Assembly (NCBI GenBank): GCA_018268675.1 | Contig: JAFDWB010000016.1 | Location: 23,310-87,309, forward strand | DNA length: 64,000 bases | Direction: 5' to 3' | Origin: Actinomycetota bacterium | GTDB lineage: Bacteria > Actinomycetota > Thermoleophilia > Solirubrobacterales > 70-9 | Shown: piece after piece, positions 16,701 through 25,309 of the stretch | Layout of the letters: every line of letters starts with the position of its first letter | Position numbering within the stretch: position 1 is the stretch's first letter | Notes under the pieces: generated by a model | Databases searched by the model: none | What the model saw: the letters and a program-made list of their open reading frames with translations, nothing else | What the model was told of the DNA's origin: nothing | Made by a program: the position numbers and the translations under genes

Positions 16701-17940
16701 CGCCGACCCCCATCAGGCTGGGAAGGAACCCGGGTGGCTCGGCGTAAGCGTAGATTTCAGCCGGCTCACCTTCGGCGTGCGCCTTGCCCGGATAAAAAGG
16801 CCCGACCCTCGACACCCTGTCGCCGAAGTTGCCGTCGATCGTCACGATCGTTCCGGCGAAGACCGATTCGACGATCGCGACATGGTCCATATGGGCGGCC
16901 GTCCCGAACATCACCGCGTCGCCCGGCGAGGGGGTCGCGGTCGGCGGGAGGTCCCTCCCGCCGTGTTCTTTGACCCAGCCGTAGAAGGAGCCCGAGTATG
17001 CGTAGGGGGTCGTCCCGCCGGCCATCTGGACCCCGGCGTGCTGCCAGACCCAGGAGACGAAGAGAGCGCACCATTCGACGCAGGGCCCGTACTTGGTGCA
17101 GTTGGAGCCGAGCGGAGACTCGGCTTCCCCTAGCTGGCTGCGGGCGATGCGGACGATCTCTTCGCCGGACGCGCCGCCGGTCGTCGACGACCTCGGCGCC
17201 GCTTCCCCGCAGGCAGGCCCCTGCGGGCCGGCGGCCTGGGAGATCTTCCGGTGGTGGCGGTTCGACCTGGTCTTCAGCGCCACCGGCGCGGCCGCTTCGG
17301 CGCGGCCCGCCGGCGGCGCGGCGCCTTCGTGACCGAAGCCGAATTCGACCGCCCGGCCCATCACTTCGTCGGCGTAGTCGGCGACCCCGTCGGCGCAGGC
17401 GCCGTAGTAGTTGCAGGCCGCTTCATGGTAGGCCGCGTAGGAGCCACCCGTCGGCGGCGCCCCCATCGTCTTGCGCAGGATCCGCGCCGCGGTGAAGATC
17501 GCGTCGGCGGGGTCGAAGATGCTCGCCCCGCCGCCGTCGGCGTCGACCTTGTAGGTCTCCCAGATCGTCGGCACCGAGGGGTCCGGGCTGCATTCGGAGC
17601 CGCGTACGTAGGCGATCTCCATCACCCCTGCGCAGCCCGACGGGGCGACGCCACAGTGCCCGTCGTAGCCGCACTCCTGAACCCCGATCGAGGCAAGGAA
17701 CGGCCAGGAGATGTCGAACCTACGGGCCGCCCCCATGAAGATGTGCAGGCGGGCGGGCGGGAACTGCTTCGCGGCGCCGGTCACCCTCGGCCCCGAGGCG
17801 GAGGCGCTCCCGCCGCCGACGAGGCAGGGAGCGGTAGCGCCGACCAGGCCGGCGACCGCGGCGACCACCACCGCGGCAACGGTTGCCGGGACCGCCAGCA
17901 ATGCCAGTGGCAGAAGCCGACCTCCGGACCGTGCGCTCAT
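16693..17940 (-). CDS. Bifunctional cell-wall hydrolase: lytic transglycosylase-like plus CHAP
   Basis: A 415-residue protein with one N-terminal membrane span (~9-36). Residues ~60-200 resemble a soluble lytic transglycosylase fold with the probable catalytic E89 in the context IGVQECGY and Cys-rich loops. A low-complexity linker leads to a CHAP/NlpC-type amidase domain (~258-400) with C291 (EWCALFVSW), H353 (MDHVAIVE) and GNFGD. Gram-positive conjugation systems carry such VirB1/TcpG-like enzymes to open peptidoglycan for the channel. It lies in the T4SS operon directly after the TrbL-like gene (4-base overlap). Confidence 0.85.
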   Translation of the reverse strand: MSARSGGRLLPLALLAVPATVAAVVVAAVAGLVGATAPCLVGGGSASASGPRVTGAAKQFPPARLHIFMGAARRFDISWPFLASIGVQECGYDGHCGVAPSGCAGVMEIAYVRGSECSPDPSVPTIWETYKVDADGGGASIFDPADAIFTAARILRKTMGAPPTGGSYAAYHEAACNYYGACADGVADYADEVMGRAVEFGFGHEGAAPPAGRAEAAAPVALKTRSNRHHRKISQAAGPQGPACGEAAPRSSTTGGASGEEIVRIARSQLGEAESPLGSNCTKYGPCVEWCALFVSWVWQHAGVQMAGGTTPYAYSGSFYGWVKEHGGRDLPPTATPSPGDAVMFGTAAHMDHVAIVESVFAGTIVTIDGNFGDRVSRVGPFYPGKAHAEGEPAEIYAYAEPPGFLPSLMGVGGD

Positions 17941-20591
17941 CGGCCGTCGTCCTTCTCGGCGTCGGCGCCCGCGTCGGTGTCCGCGTCGGCGGTCTCCGCG
18001 CTTTCAAGCTCGCGCTGGCGCGCCTCACCTCGCTCGGTGAGGCCCCAGACTCTGCGCCGAGGGTCGAAGCTGACATGGCCGCCGTCGAGGAGCCGGCGCC
18101 GGCGCGCCCGTAGGCGAGCGGTCCACAGTTCCCCTCCGGCGGGGTCGACCGCGCGATCGGCGTCGCTGAACCGCGCCTTCATCAGCTCGCCGACCGAGTC
18201 CTCGACCGGGCGGCCGCCCTCACGCCGCTCCCCGGCGTAGGCCTTAAGGATCGGGAGTTCGTACTCGGACTCCGACAACGGAGCGCGGGTCTGGCTGCCA
18301 CCGGGCGCTGCGGGCCGCAGCGAGAGATCGGCGCCGTGAACGGCCCGGGTCGGGGGCGGCGCTGCGGGGGCCGGTTTCGCCGCAGGGGGCACCGGCCGCG
18401 TGCCGCGCCTCCTCCGCTGATCGTCCTCGAGCGCGTCGGCGAGGTCCGGCGCCTGCGGGTCGCGCCGGGAGACTGCCGGCCTCCTCTCGGGCTCGGGGCG
18501 GGCCGGACGGGTCCTCCGCGGCGTCGCTGACGACTGGGGCGTCTTGGCCTCGGCGCCAGGCCGAGGATGAGGAGGCCCATTGGTCGACGCGGTCGCCGAA
18601 GCCGCCGGACGGCCGCCTCTGCGCCCTGCGCCCCGCCACCAGCCCGCGCGGCCGGTTCCGCGCCACCTCGGAACTCGCCGTACCGGACGGCCGCCGCCCT
18701 CCTCGGGACGACGACGGTCCTCGTCGTGGTCCTGAGACTGCGGCCGTTCGGGACGATCCGCCGGTCGGCGGCGCCCTCGATCGGGATCTTTCGCCCGGTC
18801 TCCCGGTCGCCTCTCCGGCCGCCAGCGCGTCCGGTCCTGCCGGTGCTCGTCTCGCCGATCGGCGTCGCCGCGGCCGCCACCGAGCTCGGTGTGGACCTTC
18901 TTGCCGCCGAGCGGCACGCCCGGCGCCCGCACCGGCGCGACCGGGTCCTGCCCGCCCGTGCCGCGGCCCCGTCCGAGGAAGGTGCTCCCGGCCCAGGCGA
19001 GGCCGCGGCCGGCCCCCCGTCCGGCCCGCGCGGCGGGCCGTAGGAGAGTACGGCTGCCGACCCGCGCACCGGCATAGAGGGCGAGGAGGCTCAGAGCCCG
19101 GTCGCGCCCGGGGGCGTCCGGTCCCGTGACCGCACCGATCAGCCCGTCGGTCAGCGAGCGACGCCGCAGGAACACCGTCCAGAAGAAGGCGCACTGCAGC
19201 CCGAAGGAGAACAGCCAGCCAAGCTCCGAGGTCGCCTCGGAGATCGCCGCGCAGACCGCCAGCAGGATCGCGAGGATCAGCGAGTAGGCCGCCTTACGCA
19301 GCAGCAGGCCCGCCAGCTTCGCCAGCCAGCCCTTGAAGAACTGATGCCCGCGTCCGGGGACCACCGCCGCCACCAACGCGACCGGCGCGAAGGCGAGCAT
19401 CAACAGCAGCTCGACCTGGGCGACGATGACCCCGAGCGAGAGGCCGCCGAGAAGGAAGAAGGCGCCCAGCTCGGCGAGCAGGATCACGAAGCCGACCAGC
19501 AGGCGCTGGTACTGGCCGCCCTTTTCCATCGACGCCGCGGCCGGTTCGTCCTGCGGCCCCAGTTCGTAGGAGCCGTTTTCCTTGCCCGGGTCGGAGTCGG
19601 GCAGCTTCGAGGTGTCGCCGTCTTCGAGGGCTTCGACCTCGCCCTTTCGTTCCTTGGAGCCCGGCGGCATCCGCAGGAAGTGCGGCCCGTACTTCTTCAG
19701 GTTGTTGATGCAGGTCTTGCCGCCCGAGGTGACCGTCTGGCCGGATTCGAGGCCGCGCGAAGCCGAAGGCGCGAGCGGCTGGACCGATACCGATTCCGGT
19801 TCGTCGCCTTCTGACCCCGACTTGACGCAGTGCTCGAGGCCGCCGAACTCGAGCACCGCCCAGGGCTGGGCGACGAGCAGGCCGAAGAGCTGGTCGGCGC
19901 CCGCTTCCTTGGCTTCCGCCTGGCTCGTCGGCTCGCCGTTCTTGGCGATCGAGAGGAACGCAGTCGACATCTCGTTCGTCAGATGCGAGGCGGCGCCGAT
20001 CGTCTGCCCCGGCTGGAGCACGAAGAAGAAGGCGGCGCAGACATATATGAGGGAGAGGGCCAGCTGGGCGGCGGTCTCCGCGTAGCGGCGCTGTACCAGC
20101 GCCTTCCACATCGCCCAGAGCGCCGCGACCGAGACGGCGAGCACCATCCAGGGTCCGCCGAAGGCGGTGGTGTAGATGGTCTGGATCGCCCGGGAGACCG
20201 GCCCGAGCGCCCCGGCGCCGCCGGTCGCCCCCGACCCGTTGACGAGATCGAGGCTGAAGGCGAAGCCGAAGAGTTCGATCAGCAGGTTGGCGAACCAGGA
20301 GGTGCCGAGCCAGATGACGTTCGCGAAGAAGAACGCGATCATCGGCAGGAACCCGGAGACGTCGACCCCGGAGAGGACCCCCGCCGAGATCATCGAGAAG
20401 TTCTCGTCGAGTTCGTAGGCGCCGAGGGTCCAGCCGCCCTTCAGCCCCGACAGGGACCGGCCGGGCCCGACGTTGGCCCAGACATCGGCGTGGGCCGCCG
20501 GCGCCGCCAGGCCGAGGAGCGCCAGGCCGAGGCCGGACGCGATCAGGACCGCCCGCCGGTGGCCGGAGAGGATCGCGACGAGGCGCCTCAC
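17937..20591 (-). CDS. TrbL/VirB6-like channel protein with C-terminal winged helix
   Basis: An 884-residue protein from GTG 20591, with a 4-base overlap with virB4. A signal-like segment (LIASGLGLALLGLAAPAAHA) is followed by several hydrophobic spans in two blocks separated by a soluble Cys-containing domain (~250-380). The second block contains LLVGFVILLAELGAFFLLGG and LLLMLAFAPVALVAAVV. This is the multi-span topology of TrbL/VirB6 channel proteins. A Pro/Arg-rich linker of about 230 residues leads to residues ~778-862 (LPILKAYAGERREGGRPVED ... VWGLTERGEA), which resemble the Mrr-N winged helix also found on the integrase. A cytoplasmic DNA-binding tail on a channel protein is unusual. Confidence 0.8.
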   Translation of the reverse strand: MRRLVAILSGHRRAVLIASGLGLALLGLAAPAAHADVWANVGPGRSLSGLKGGWTLGAYELDENFSMISAGVLSGVDVSGFLPMIAFFFANVIWLGTSWFANLLIELFGFAFSLDLVNGSGATGGAGALGPVSRAIQTIYTTAFGGPWMVLAVSVAALWAMWKALVQRRYAETAAQLALSLIYVCAAFFFVLQPGQTIGAASHLTNEMSTAFLSIAKNGEPTSQAEAKEAGADQLFGLLVAQPWAVLEFGGLEHCVKSGSEGDEPESVSVQPLAPSASRGLESGQTVTSGGKTCINNLKKYGPHFLRMPPGSKERKGEVEALEDGDTSKLPDSDPGKENGSYELGPQDEPAAASMEKGGQYQRLLVGFVILLAELGAFFLLGGLSLGVIVAQVELLLMLAFAPVALVAAVVPGRGHQFFKGWLAKLAGLLLRKAAYSLILAILLAVCAAISEATSELGWLFSFGLQCAFFWTVFLRRRSLTDGLIGAVTGPDAPGRDRALSLLALYAGARVGSRTLLRPAARAGRGAGRGLAWAGSTFLGRGRGTGGQDPVAPVRAPGVPLGGKKVHTELGGGRGDADRRDEHRQDRTRWRPERRPGDRAKDPDRGRRRPADRPERPQSQDHDEDRRRPEEGGGRPVRRVPRWRGTGRAGWWRGAGRRGGRPAASATASTNGPPHPRPGAEAKTPQSSATPRRTRPARPEPERRPAVSRRDPQAPDLADALEDDQRRRRGTRPVPPAAKPAPAAPPPTRAVHGADLSLRPAAPGGSQTRAPLSESEYELPILKAYAGERREGGRPVEDSVGELMKARFSDADRAVDPAGGELWTARLRARRRRLLDGGHVSFDPRRRVWGLTERGEARQRELESAETADADTDAGADAEKDDGR

Positions 20592-23155
20592 GCCTCGGCC
20601 TCCGTCTGCTCCCGACCTCTGCCGCCCGCGCCGTCGTGGCCTCGGCGCCGCGCCCGCCTGGCGGGTCGCCCTCCTGCCGGGTGCTCGCCGCGGTTCCTGC
20701 CCGCCGCTCCCTCGTCGACATGGTCGCGCGGCGAGCGCCTGCCGGGGGTGGTGTCTAGTTCGGAGAGGAGGCTCGGGTCGGGGTCGACCTGCACCTCTCC
20801 CCAGCGGCCCTCGAGGTCCCGCTGGAGACCGCGCCCGCGCCGGTATTCGGTGAGGCGCGAGGCGAGGCCCCCCTCCTCTGGATCGAGGCCGAACTCCTCG
20901 AGGCCACGGGCGGCCGCGCGCGGGGAGTCCTGGCCGAAGAGGAACGTGGTACCCACGAGCTGGGCCAGCTCGCCCAGGTCCTCGACCTGTTGGGTCGCCA
21001 GCAGGACGGTGGCGTTGAACGCCCTCCCGAGGCGGATCAGCTTGTTCAGCAGGGCCCGCCCCTGCGAGGAGGCGAAGAACACCCACCCCTCGTCGAGCAG
21101 GACGATCTTGTGGCGCTCCCGGTCGCCGGAGATCAGCTTCAGCGTCGAGGCGGCGACCAGCGCCAGGGTCGCCACCGAGACCCGCTCGCTGCGGGTGTAG
21201 GCGGCGCGGTCGGCCCCGGGATCGGGCAGGTTCAGTCCCGGCATCCGGATCGTGATCAGGCTCGGGCCGGCACCTTCGTCCAGAAGTTGCGCGTCGTCGT
21301 CATCGGGCCGCGAGAATCCGAGGCGGGCGAGGCCGAAGTCGGCGACGACCTCGAGTGCCTCGGCGGCGTCCTTCGCCCCCGCCGCCTCGGAGTCGTGCAT
21401 CCTGGCGACGACCCCGTGCAGGCTCCGCTCGTCCTGGCGGACCGCGTCGCGCACCGCCCGGTCTATCGCCACCTCCCAGGAGGAGTGGGGGTCGCGGAGC
21501 AGCTCGAGCAGATAGGAGGAGGCGAGTTCCTCGCGCAGCTCAGGGAGCCCGATCCGCAGTGGATCGAGTTTGCCCCGGTGGACGGGGTCGGCGGAGAGCT
21601 CGAGGATCTCGACCTCCTCGTGCCCGAGTCCCGACAGCTCCGCGAGCCGGTGGTCGGGCTTCGGGTCGAAGTCGATAACCAGGCTCCCTCGCAGGAGACC
21701 GGCGTGTGCGATCACCTGGGCGGCGATCGTCTTCCCCGAGCCGGGGGTCCCCGAGAAGAGGACCGCCGAGGGACGCGAGTCGCGGGGCGCCTCGGTGGGG
21801 TCGAAACGGACCGGCCGGCCGGCCACCGGGTCGTAGCCGAGATAGACACCTTCGGCCGATCCGACCGCGGCGGTCGCGATCGGCACGCTCGCCGCCACCT
21901 GCTCGGTGGTCATCTGCCGTCGGTAGTCGGGGACGGCCCCCCCGTCGGGCCGCGGCAGATGATCGAGAAAGAGGGCGTGCTGGAGACCCCGCGGTCGGTG
22001 GAGGGCGACCTCGCCGTAGCGCTCTCGGAGAAGCGTGATGCGAGCCTCGAGCGTCTCGGCGTCCGGGGCGCCGACGGCCAGCGAGATCGAGGCCCGCAGC
22101 ATCGGCGGCCGCGCCACCGAGGAGAGGATCGCCTCGTACTCGCGCGCCAGCTCCCGGTCCTCCTCGGCGAGCGCGCCGGGGCCGGTCGGCGAGCCGGTGA
22201 GCTGCTCTCTATATGAGTGCTCGACGTCGAGCACGCGGCGGCGGACCTGAGCGAGCGCCTCGCGGTTCCCGACGAGATCGGCATGGAGCACCGCGTCGAC
22301 CGGGCCCGCCCCTTCGAGCGGCGCGAAGAGGATCTCCGCGGCGCCCGGGAATTCCGCCTCCTCGGCCAGCGAGCCGAGGCAGAGGAAGGCCTGGTGGGAG
22401 TCGCCCACCTCCGACTCGACCACCAGGGAGGGCGGTCGACCGGGCTCCTCGCGCATCGGCGCGTTGACCGGCTCCCACAGATCGGCTTCGAGCGGCTCGT
22501 AGAGGACCTCCTCGCCCTCGCCGCCGAGGATCAGCGCGTCGGGCTGCCAGTGGCGTTCGAGCCCGGGATCGCCGAGTCCGCGGACGGCTGCGCGGCGGAG
22601 CAGCCACTGGAGATCCTCGGTGCCCGCGCGTCGCAGCTCGACCACGGAGGCCGCCCTGCCGAAGGCGCGGCGCTCGGCCTCGGCGAGCGTGTGCAGCTCG
22701 GCGCCCGAGATCGGGCTCGCGGCACCGACGCCCGCCAGGTCCTCGAGGCGGCGGCGCGCCCGCCCGAGCGAGCGCAGGGCGCCGCCGGCCCGACGACCCT
22801 TGGTGAGGGAGATCGCCAGGTAGATCTCGGGAAGGTGGGAGTCGAGCGAGGCAAGCCGCTCCTGCTGGCCCTCCAGATATGCCCGCCAGCGGGCGCGGTC
22901 GGCATGCTTTCGATCGGCCAGCCAGGCGAGCTCGGCCGCGTAGCGCTCGGCCGGATAGGGTCGCGCGACCCGATAGATCGAGAGGTCCGCGCCGACCACC
23001 GCGATCAGCCGCTCGAGCCGCTGGAGGAGTCCCCACTTCTCGGCGACCGAGAGGAACGGATAGGAGCGCGACCCGACCCGGTAGAGGCCGGCGGCCTCAC
23101 CGCCCGGTCCGATCAGAACGTTCGCCCGCGCGTAGCGCAGCGGGAAGCGGATCAC
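20588..23155 (-). CDS. virB4: VirB4-like conjugation ATPase
   Basis: An 855-residue protein. The N-terminal ~400 residues form the TcpF/SCO6880-type VirB4 N-domain, beginning RFPLRYARANVLIGPGG. The ATPase domain has Walker A GTPGSGKT (469-476) and Walker B KIVLLDEG (D688-E689), followed by ATQQVEDL as a downstream sensor motif. It should energise channel and pilus assembly in the type IV secretion system. It overlaps the TrbL-like and PrgI-like genes by 4 bases. Length is normal for Gram-positive VirB4. Confidence 0.9.
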   Translation of the reverse strand: MIRFPLRYARANVLIGPGGEAAGLYRVGSRSYPFLSVAEKWGLLQRLERLIAVVGADLSIYRVARPYPAERYAAELAWLADRKHADRARWRAYLEGQQERLASLDSHLPEIYLAISLTKGRRAGGALRSLGRARRRLEDLAGVGAASPISGAELHTLAEAERRAFGRAASVVELRRAGTEDLQWLLRRAAVRGLGDPGLERHWQPDALILGGEGEEVLYEPLEADLWEPVNAPMREEPGRPPSLVVESEVGDSHQAFLCLGSLAEEAEFPGAAEILFAPLEGAGPVDAVLHADLVGNREALAQVRRRVLDVEHSYREQLTGSPTGPGALAEEDRELAREYEAILSSVARPPMLRASISLAVGAPDAETLEARITLLRERYGEVALHRPRGLQHALFLDHLPRPDGGAVPDYRRQMTTEQVAASVPIATAAVGSAEGVYLGYDPVAGRPVRFDPTEAPRDSRPSAVLFSGTPGSGKTIAAQVIAHAGLLRGSLVIDFDPKPDHRLAELSGLGHEEVEILELSADPVHRGKLDPLRIGLPELREELASSYLLELLRDPHSSWEVAIDRAVRDAVRQDERSLHGVVARMHDSEAAGAKDAAEALEVVADFGLARLGFSRPDDDDAQLLDEGAGPSLITIRMPGLNLPDPGADRAAYTRSERVSVATLALVAASTLKLISGDRERHKIVLLDEGWVFFASSQGRALLNKLIRLGRAFNATVLLATQQVEDLGELAQLVGTTFLFGQDSPRAAARGLEEFGLDPEEGGLASRLTEYRRGRGLQRDLEGRWGEVQVDPDPSLLSELDTTPGRRSPRDHVDEGAAGRNRGEHPAGGRPARRARRRGHDGAGGRGREQTEAEA

Positions 23156-23859
23156 GGCCGCACCTCCAGGGTCTGGCCGTCCCGGAGCACGACCCGGTGG
23201 CGAAGGCGCGACCGGCGGCTCAGGAGGCCCGGTTCGCGGACGACGAGCCCGCTCCCGAGGAGACGACGCTTGACCACCACCGGCTCGACGAAGCCGACCG
23301 ACCCGGGGCCGGTGAGACGGGCATGTCGCAGTCGCAGCCCCGTCGCGTCCGGGGCGACCCAGATCCGCGCGCCGGCGCCCCGGCGCGCGCCCGGGGCGGG
23401 CAGGCCGCGGCCGAGCGACCGCCGCAGGGGCGCCAGCCGAAGCGCCGCCCAGGAGAAGGCGAAGCGCTCCGGCCGGCGGCCGTCCGGGGTCGCCTGGGTG
23501 GCGAGAGTCGCCACCGCCATCGGAGCGACGACCAGCCTGAAGGGCCAGTCAAGCGCTCCCAGGAGGACCCCGAGGATCAGCGTCCCTGCGGCTGCCGCGG
23601 TGGCGGCGAGGAGCCCGGCGGTCCTGTCTCCGATCGCGAGGCCGCCTGCTCCGGCCGCCACCGCCGCGGCCACAGGGACGAAGAGGGAGCCCGAACCGAC
23701 GGCGAGGACCGCCACGACGGTGCCGAGCATCCAGCCCAGCCACCGCAGCGGCACTCCGCCGGGGACCGGCAGCGGCCGGCCCTCCACCTGGTGGATCCGA
23801 CGTTCGGGCGAGAAGATCCGCTGGTAGGAGCGGACCCCGACAGGGCGACCGTCGCTCAC
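23152..23859 (-). CDS. PrgI/TcpE-like conjugal membrane protein
   Basis: A 235-residue protein from GTG 23859 (GTGA overlap). The start SDGRPVGVRSYQRIFSPERRIHQVEG matches the entry region of actinobacterial TcpE/PrgI-like proteins. It is followed by three hydrophobic stretches between ~45 and 125 and an SRR-type basic C-terminal part with beta strands. Directly preceding virB4, it occupies the usual position of VirB3-like partners. It probably supports VirB4 at the membrane. Confidence 0.7.
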   Translation of the reverse strand: MSDGRPVGVRSYQRIFSPERRIHQVEGRPLPVPGGVPLRWLGWMLGTVVAVLAVGSGSLFVPVAAAVAAGAGGLAIGDRTAGLLAATAAAAGTLILGVLLGALDWPFRLVVAPMAVATLATQATPDGRRPERFAFSWAALRLAPLRRSLGRGLPAPGARRGAGARIWVAPDATGLRLRHARLTGPGSVGFVEPVVVKRRLLGSGLVVREPGLLSRRSRLRHRVVLRDGQTLEVRP

Positions 23860-24164
23860 GGCAGCACCTGGTGGGCGATGGCTTTCGCCGCGTCGGCGAC
23901 CTGGCCGGGGGCGAAGACGAACCAGCCGACGACGATCGCCGCGACGAAGAACATCATCAACTCGGTGAAGCGACGGTTGACGAGGAAGAAGAGCGCGAAG
24001 ATCGCGACGATCCCGGTGTAGAGCTCGCCGGCGTATTCGCGCAGCAGCCCGGCGAGGTTCGACCCGACCGAGTTGCCGCCGGCCGCCAGCGCCGCGGCGG
24101 GCACCATCAGCGTGACCGCGATGACGGTGGCCGCCGTGAGTGCGATCCGAGCTAGCCGCTTCAT
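23856..24164 (-). CDS. Small pilin-like/TcpD-like membrane protein
   Basis: A 102-residue protein with a typical signal segment (RIALTAATVIAVTLMVPAAALA) cut near residue 28, then two hydrophobic helices (LYTGIVAIFALFFLV; LMMFFVAAIVVGWFVFA) joined by a short RRFTE loop. This is the VirB2/TrbC or TcpD topology. It lies between TcpC-like and TcpE-like genes, overlapping each by 4 bases. It is probably a structural subunit of the conjugation channel. Confidence 0.65.
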   Translation of the reverse strand: MKRLARIALTAATVIAVTLMVPAAALAAGGNSVGSNLAGLLREYAGELYTGIVAIFALFFLVNRRFTELMMFFVAAIVVGWFVFAPGQVADAAKAIAHQVLP

Positions 24165-25051
24165 GCGACCGCCCCCTCGATGCCGGCGACATACCAGCGC
24201 CCGGCACGCTCCACCGCCCGCAGGCGGTAGGCGACCGGGTAGACCGCGCCGGTGTCCGGATCGCGGAGTCGGGCGGCGACCGTGACGTCGCGCTCGGGAC
24301 CTTCGGAGCCGTCGAGCTGCGAGGCGTCGCCGACCGAAGCGACTTCCAGCCCGCCTCCGAGGGGCACCACCATCGACCCCGGGGCGACCAGATAGGCGAG
24401 GTCCGACGCCTTCCCGGCCGAGACATAGGCCGGGATGAACTTCGCCGCCAGTTCGCCGATGGCTCCGGCGTCTGCTCCGGCGATCGGCCGGGGCCGCTCA
24501 GGGTCGGCCCCGGCCGGCGCCGGCACCGCGACGATGGAGGGCGCGCCCAGGGCCGCCACCTCGCCCGCCTCCTGACGGACGATCGGGACGGCCAGATCGA
24601 GGGTGCGCGCGTCGCGGAGATCGCAGGAGACGGTGAGGACCCAGCGGCTCGCGCCGACCTTGGTGCTCTTCACCACCTCCGCCTGGGCCACGCCGCCGCC
24701 GGCCGTCGGCCGGTGCCCGGCGCCGAGGTGCGCGCCGTCGGCGAGATAGGCCCGAAGATCGTTCGGGGCGGGCGATTCGAGGTAGGCCCGCGCGTAGCCG
24801 ACAGCGAGCGCCTCCGCCGCCCGCCCGGGCCCCGCCGCGCCGGCGGGGGCGAGTGCCGCGGGACTGTGTTCAGGCGATTCGAGGATCGCCGCCCCGCCCC
24901 GGATCAGCAGGATCGCCAGGACCGCCCAGATGGCGACCCGGCCGACCGGGCGCAGCGCGGCGCCCAGCGGCCGTCGGGACTCGACCTCCTTTCCGGCCTC
25001 TCGTGAAAAACGTGGAAATGACACCTGACCCACACCTCCGTGGTCCTCCAT
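24161..25051 (-). CDS. TcpC-like conjugal transfer protein (VirB8 fold)
   Basis: A 296-residue protein. One membrane span at ~37-56 (RVAIWAVLAILLIRGGAAIL) is followed by two NTF2-like periplasmic-type domains (~78-165 and ~195-295), the second ending AGRWYVAGIEG. This matches TcpC of Gram-positive conjugation, a VirB8 analogue that scaffolds the channel. It is the first gene of the leftward transfer operon; two operator-like dyads lie within 210 bases upstream. Confidence 0.75.
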   Translation of the reverse strand: MEDHGGVGQVSFPRFSREAGKEVESRRPLGAALRPVGRVAIWAVLAILLIRGGAAILESPEHSPAALAPAGAAGPGRAAEALAVGYARAYLESPAPNDLRAYLADGAHLGAGHRPTAGGGVAQAEVVKSTKVGASRWVLTVSCDLRDARTLDLAVPIVRQEAGEVAALGAPSIVAVPAPAGADPERPRPIAGADAGAIGELAAKFIPAYVSAGKASDLAYLVAPGSMVVPLGGGLEVASVGDASQLDGSEGPERDVTVAARLRDPDTGAVYPVAYRLRAVERAGRWYVAGIEGAVA

Positions 25052-25105
25052 GTCCGCCTTCTCGGCGGCTGTCGGAGGAACAGAGGGACGGGATCAGGAA
25101 GTGGT

Positions 25106-25131
25106 CACAAACGTACTCATCACCGTTTGTG
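25106..25131. promoter_or_regulatory. Dyad CACAAACG-N10-CGTTTGTG upstream of the transfer operon
   Basis: Perfect 8-bp arms separated by ten bases, ~55 bases upstream of the TcpC-like start and in the divergent gap to the gene at 25310. The size and symmetry suit a dimeric HTH repressor. The element encodes many candidates (XRE, ArsR-like and multi-HTH proteins). Confidence 0.55.
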
Positions 25132-25200
25132 TCTCGAAGAGGACGAGGTGGAGAACGCCGGATGGCCTGGACGCGAGAGTGTCTCTGCTCGCTCCAGGTC

Positions 25201-25262
25201 ACACCTTTGACCTCAAAGGTCATGGCTAAAGTCACATCTCATGTCATCTCCACCAAAGGTGT
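25201..25262. promoter_or_regulatory. Operator cluster with TGACCT-N3-AGGTCA and ACACCTTT/AAAGGTGT arms
   Basis: The sequence TGACCTCAAAGGTCA at 25208-25222 is a dyad with 6-bp arms. It is nested in a wider pair of arms, ACACCTTT (25201-25208) and AAAGGTGT (25255-25262). The repeated caccttt/aaaggtg elements in a 60-bp stretch look like a multi-site operator between the leftward transfer operon and the rightward gene at 25310. Confidence 0.55.
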
Positions 25263-25309
25263 CATTGGCCTCTGGAGAGTGATGCGCGTCGCTGCTACTG
25301 TCGCCAGGG

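Noticed and set aside
19830..21200. Plus-strand frame over the virB4/trbL junction
   Set aside because: Low-complexity shadow of conserved transfer genes; no start signal or family.
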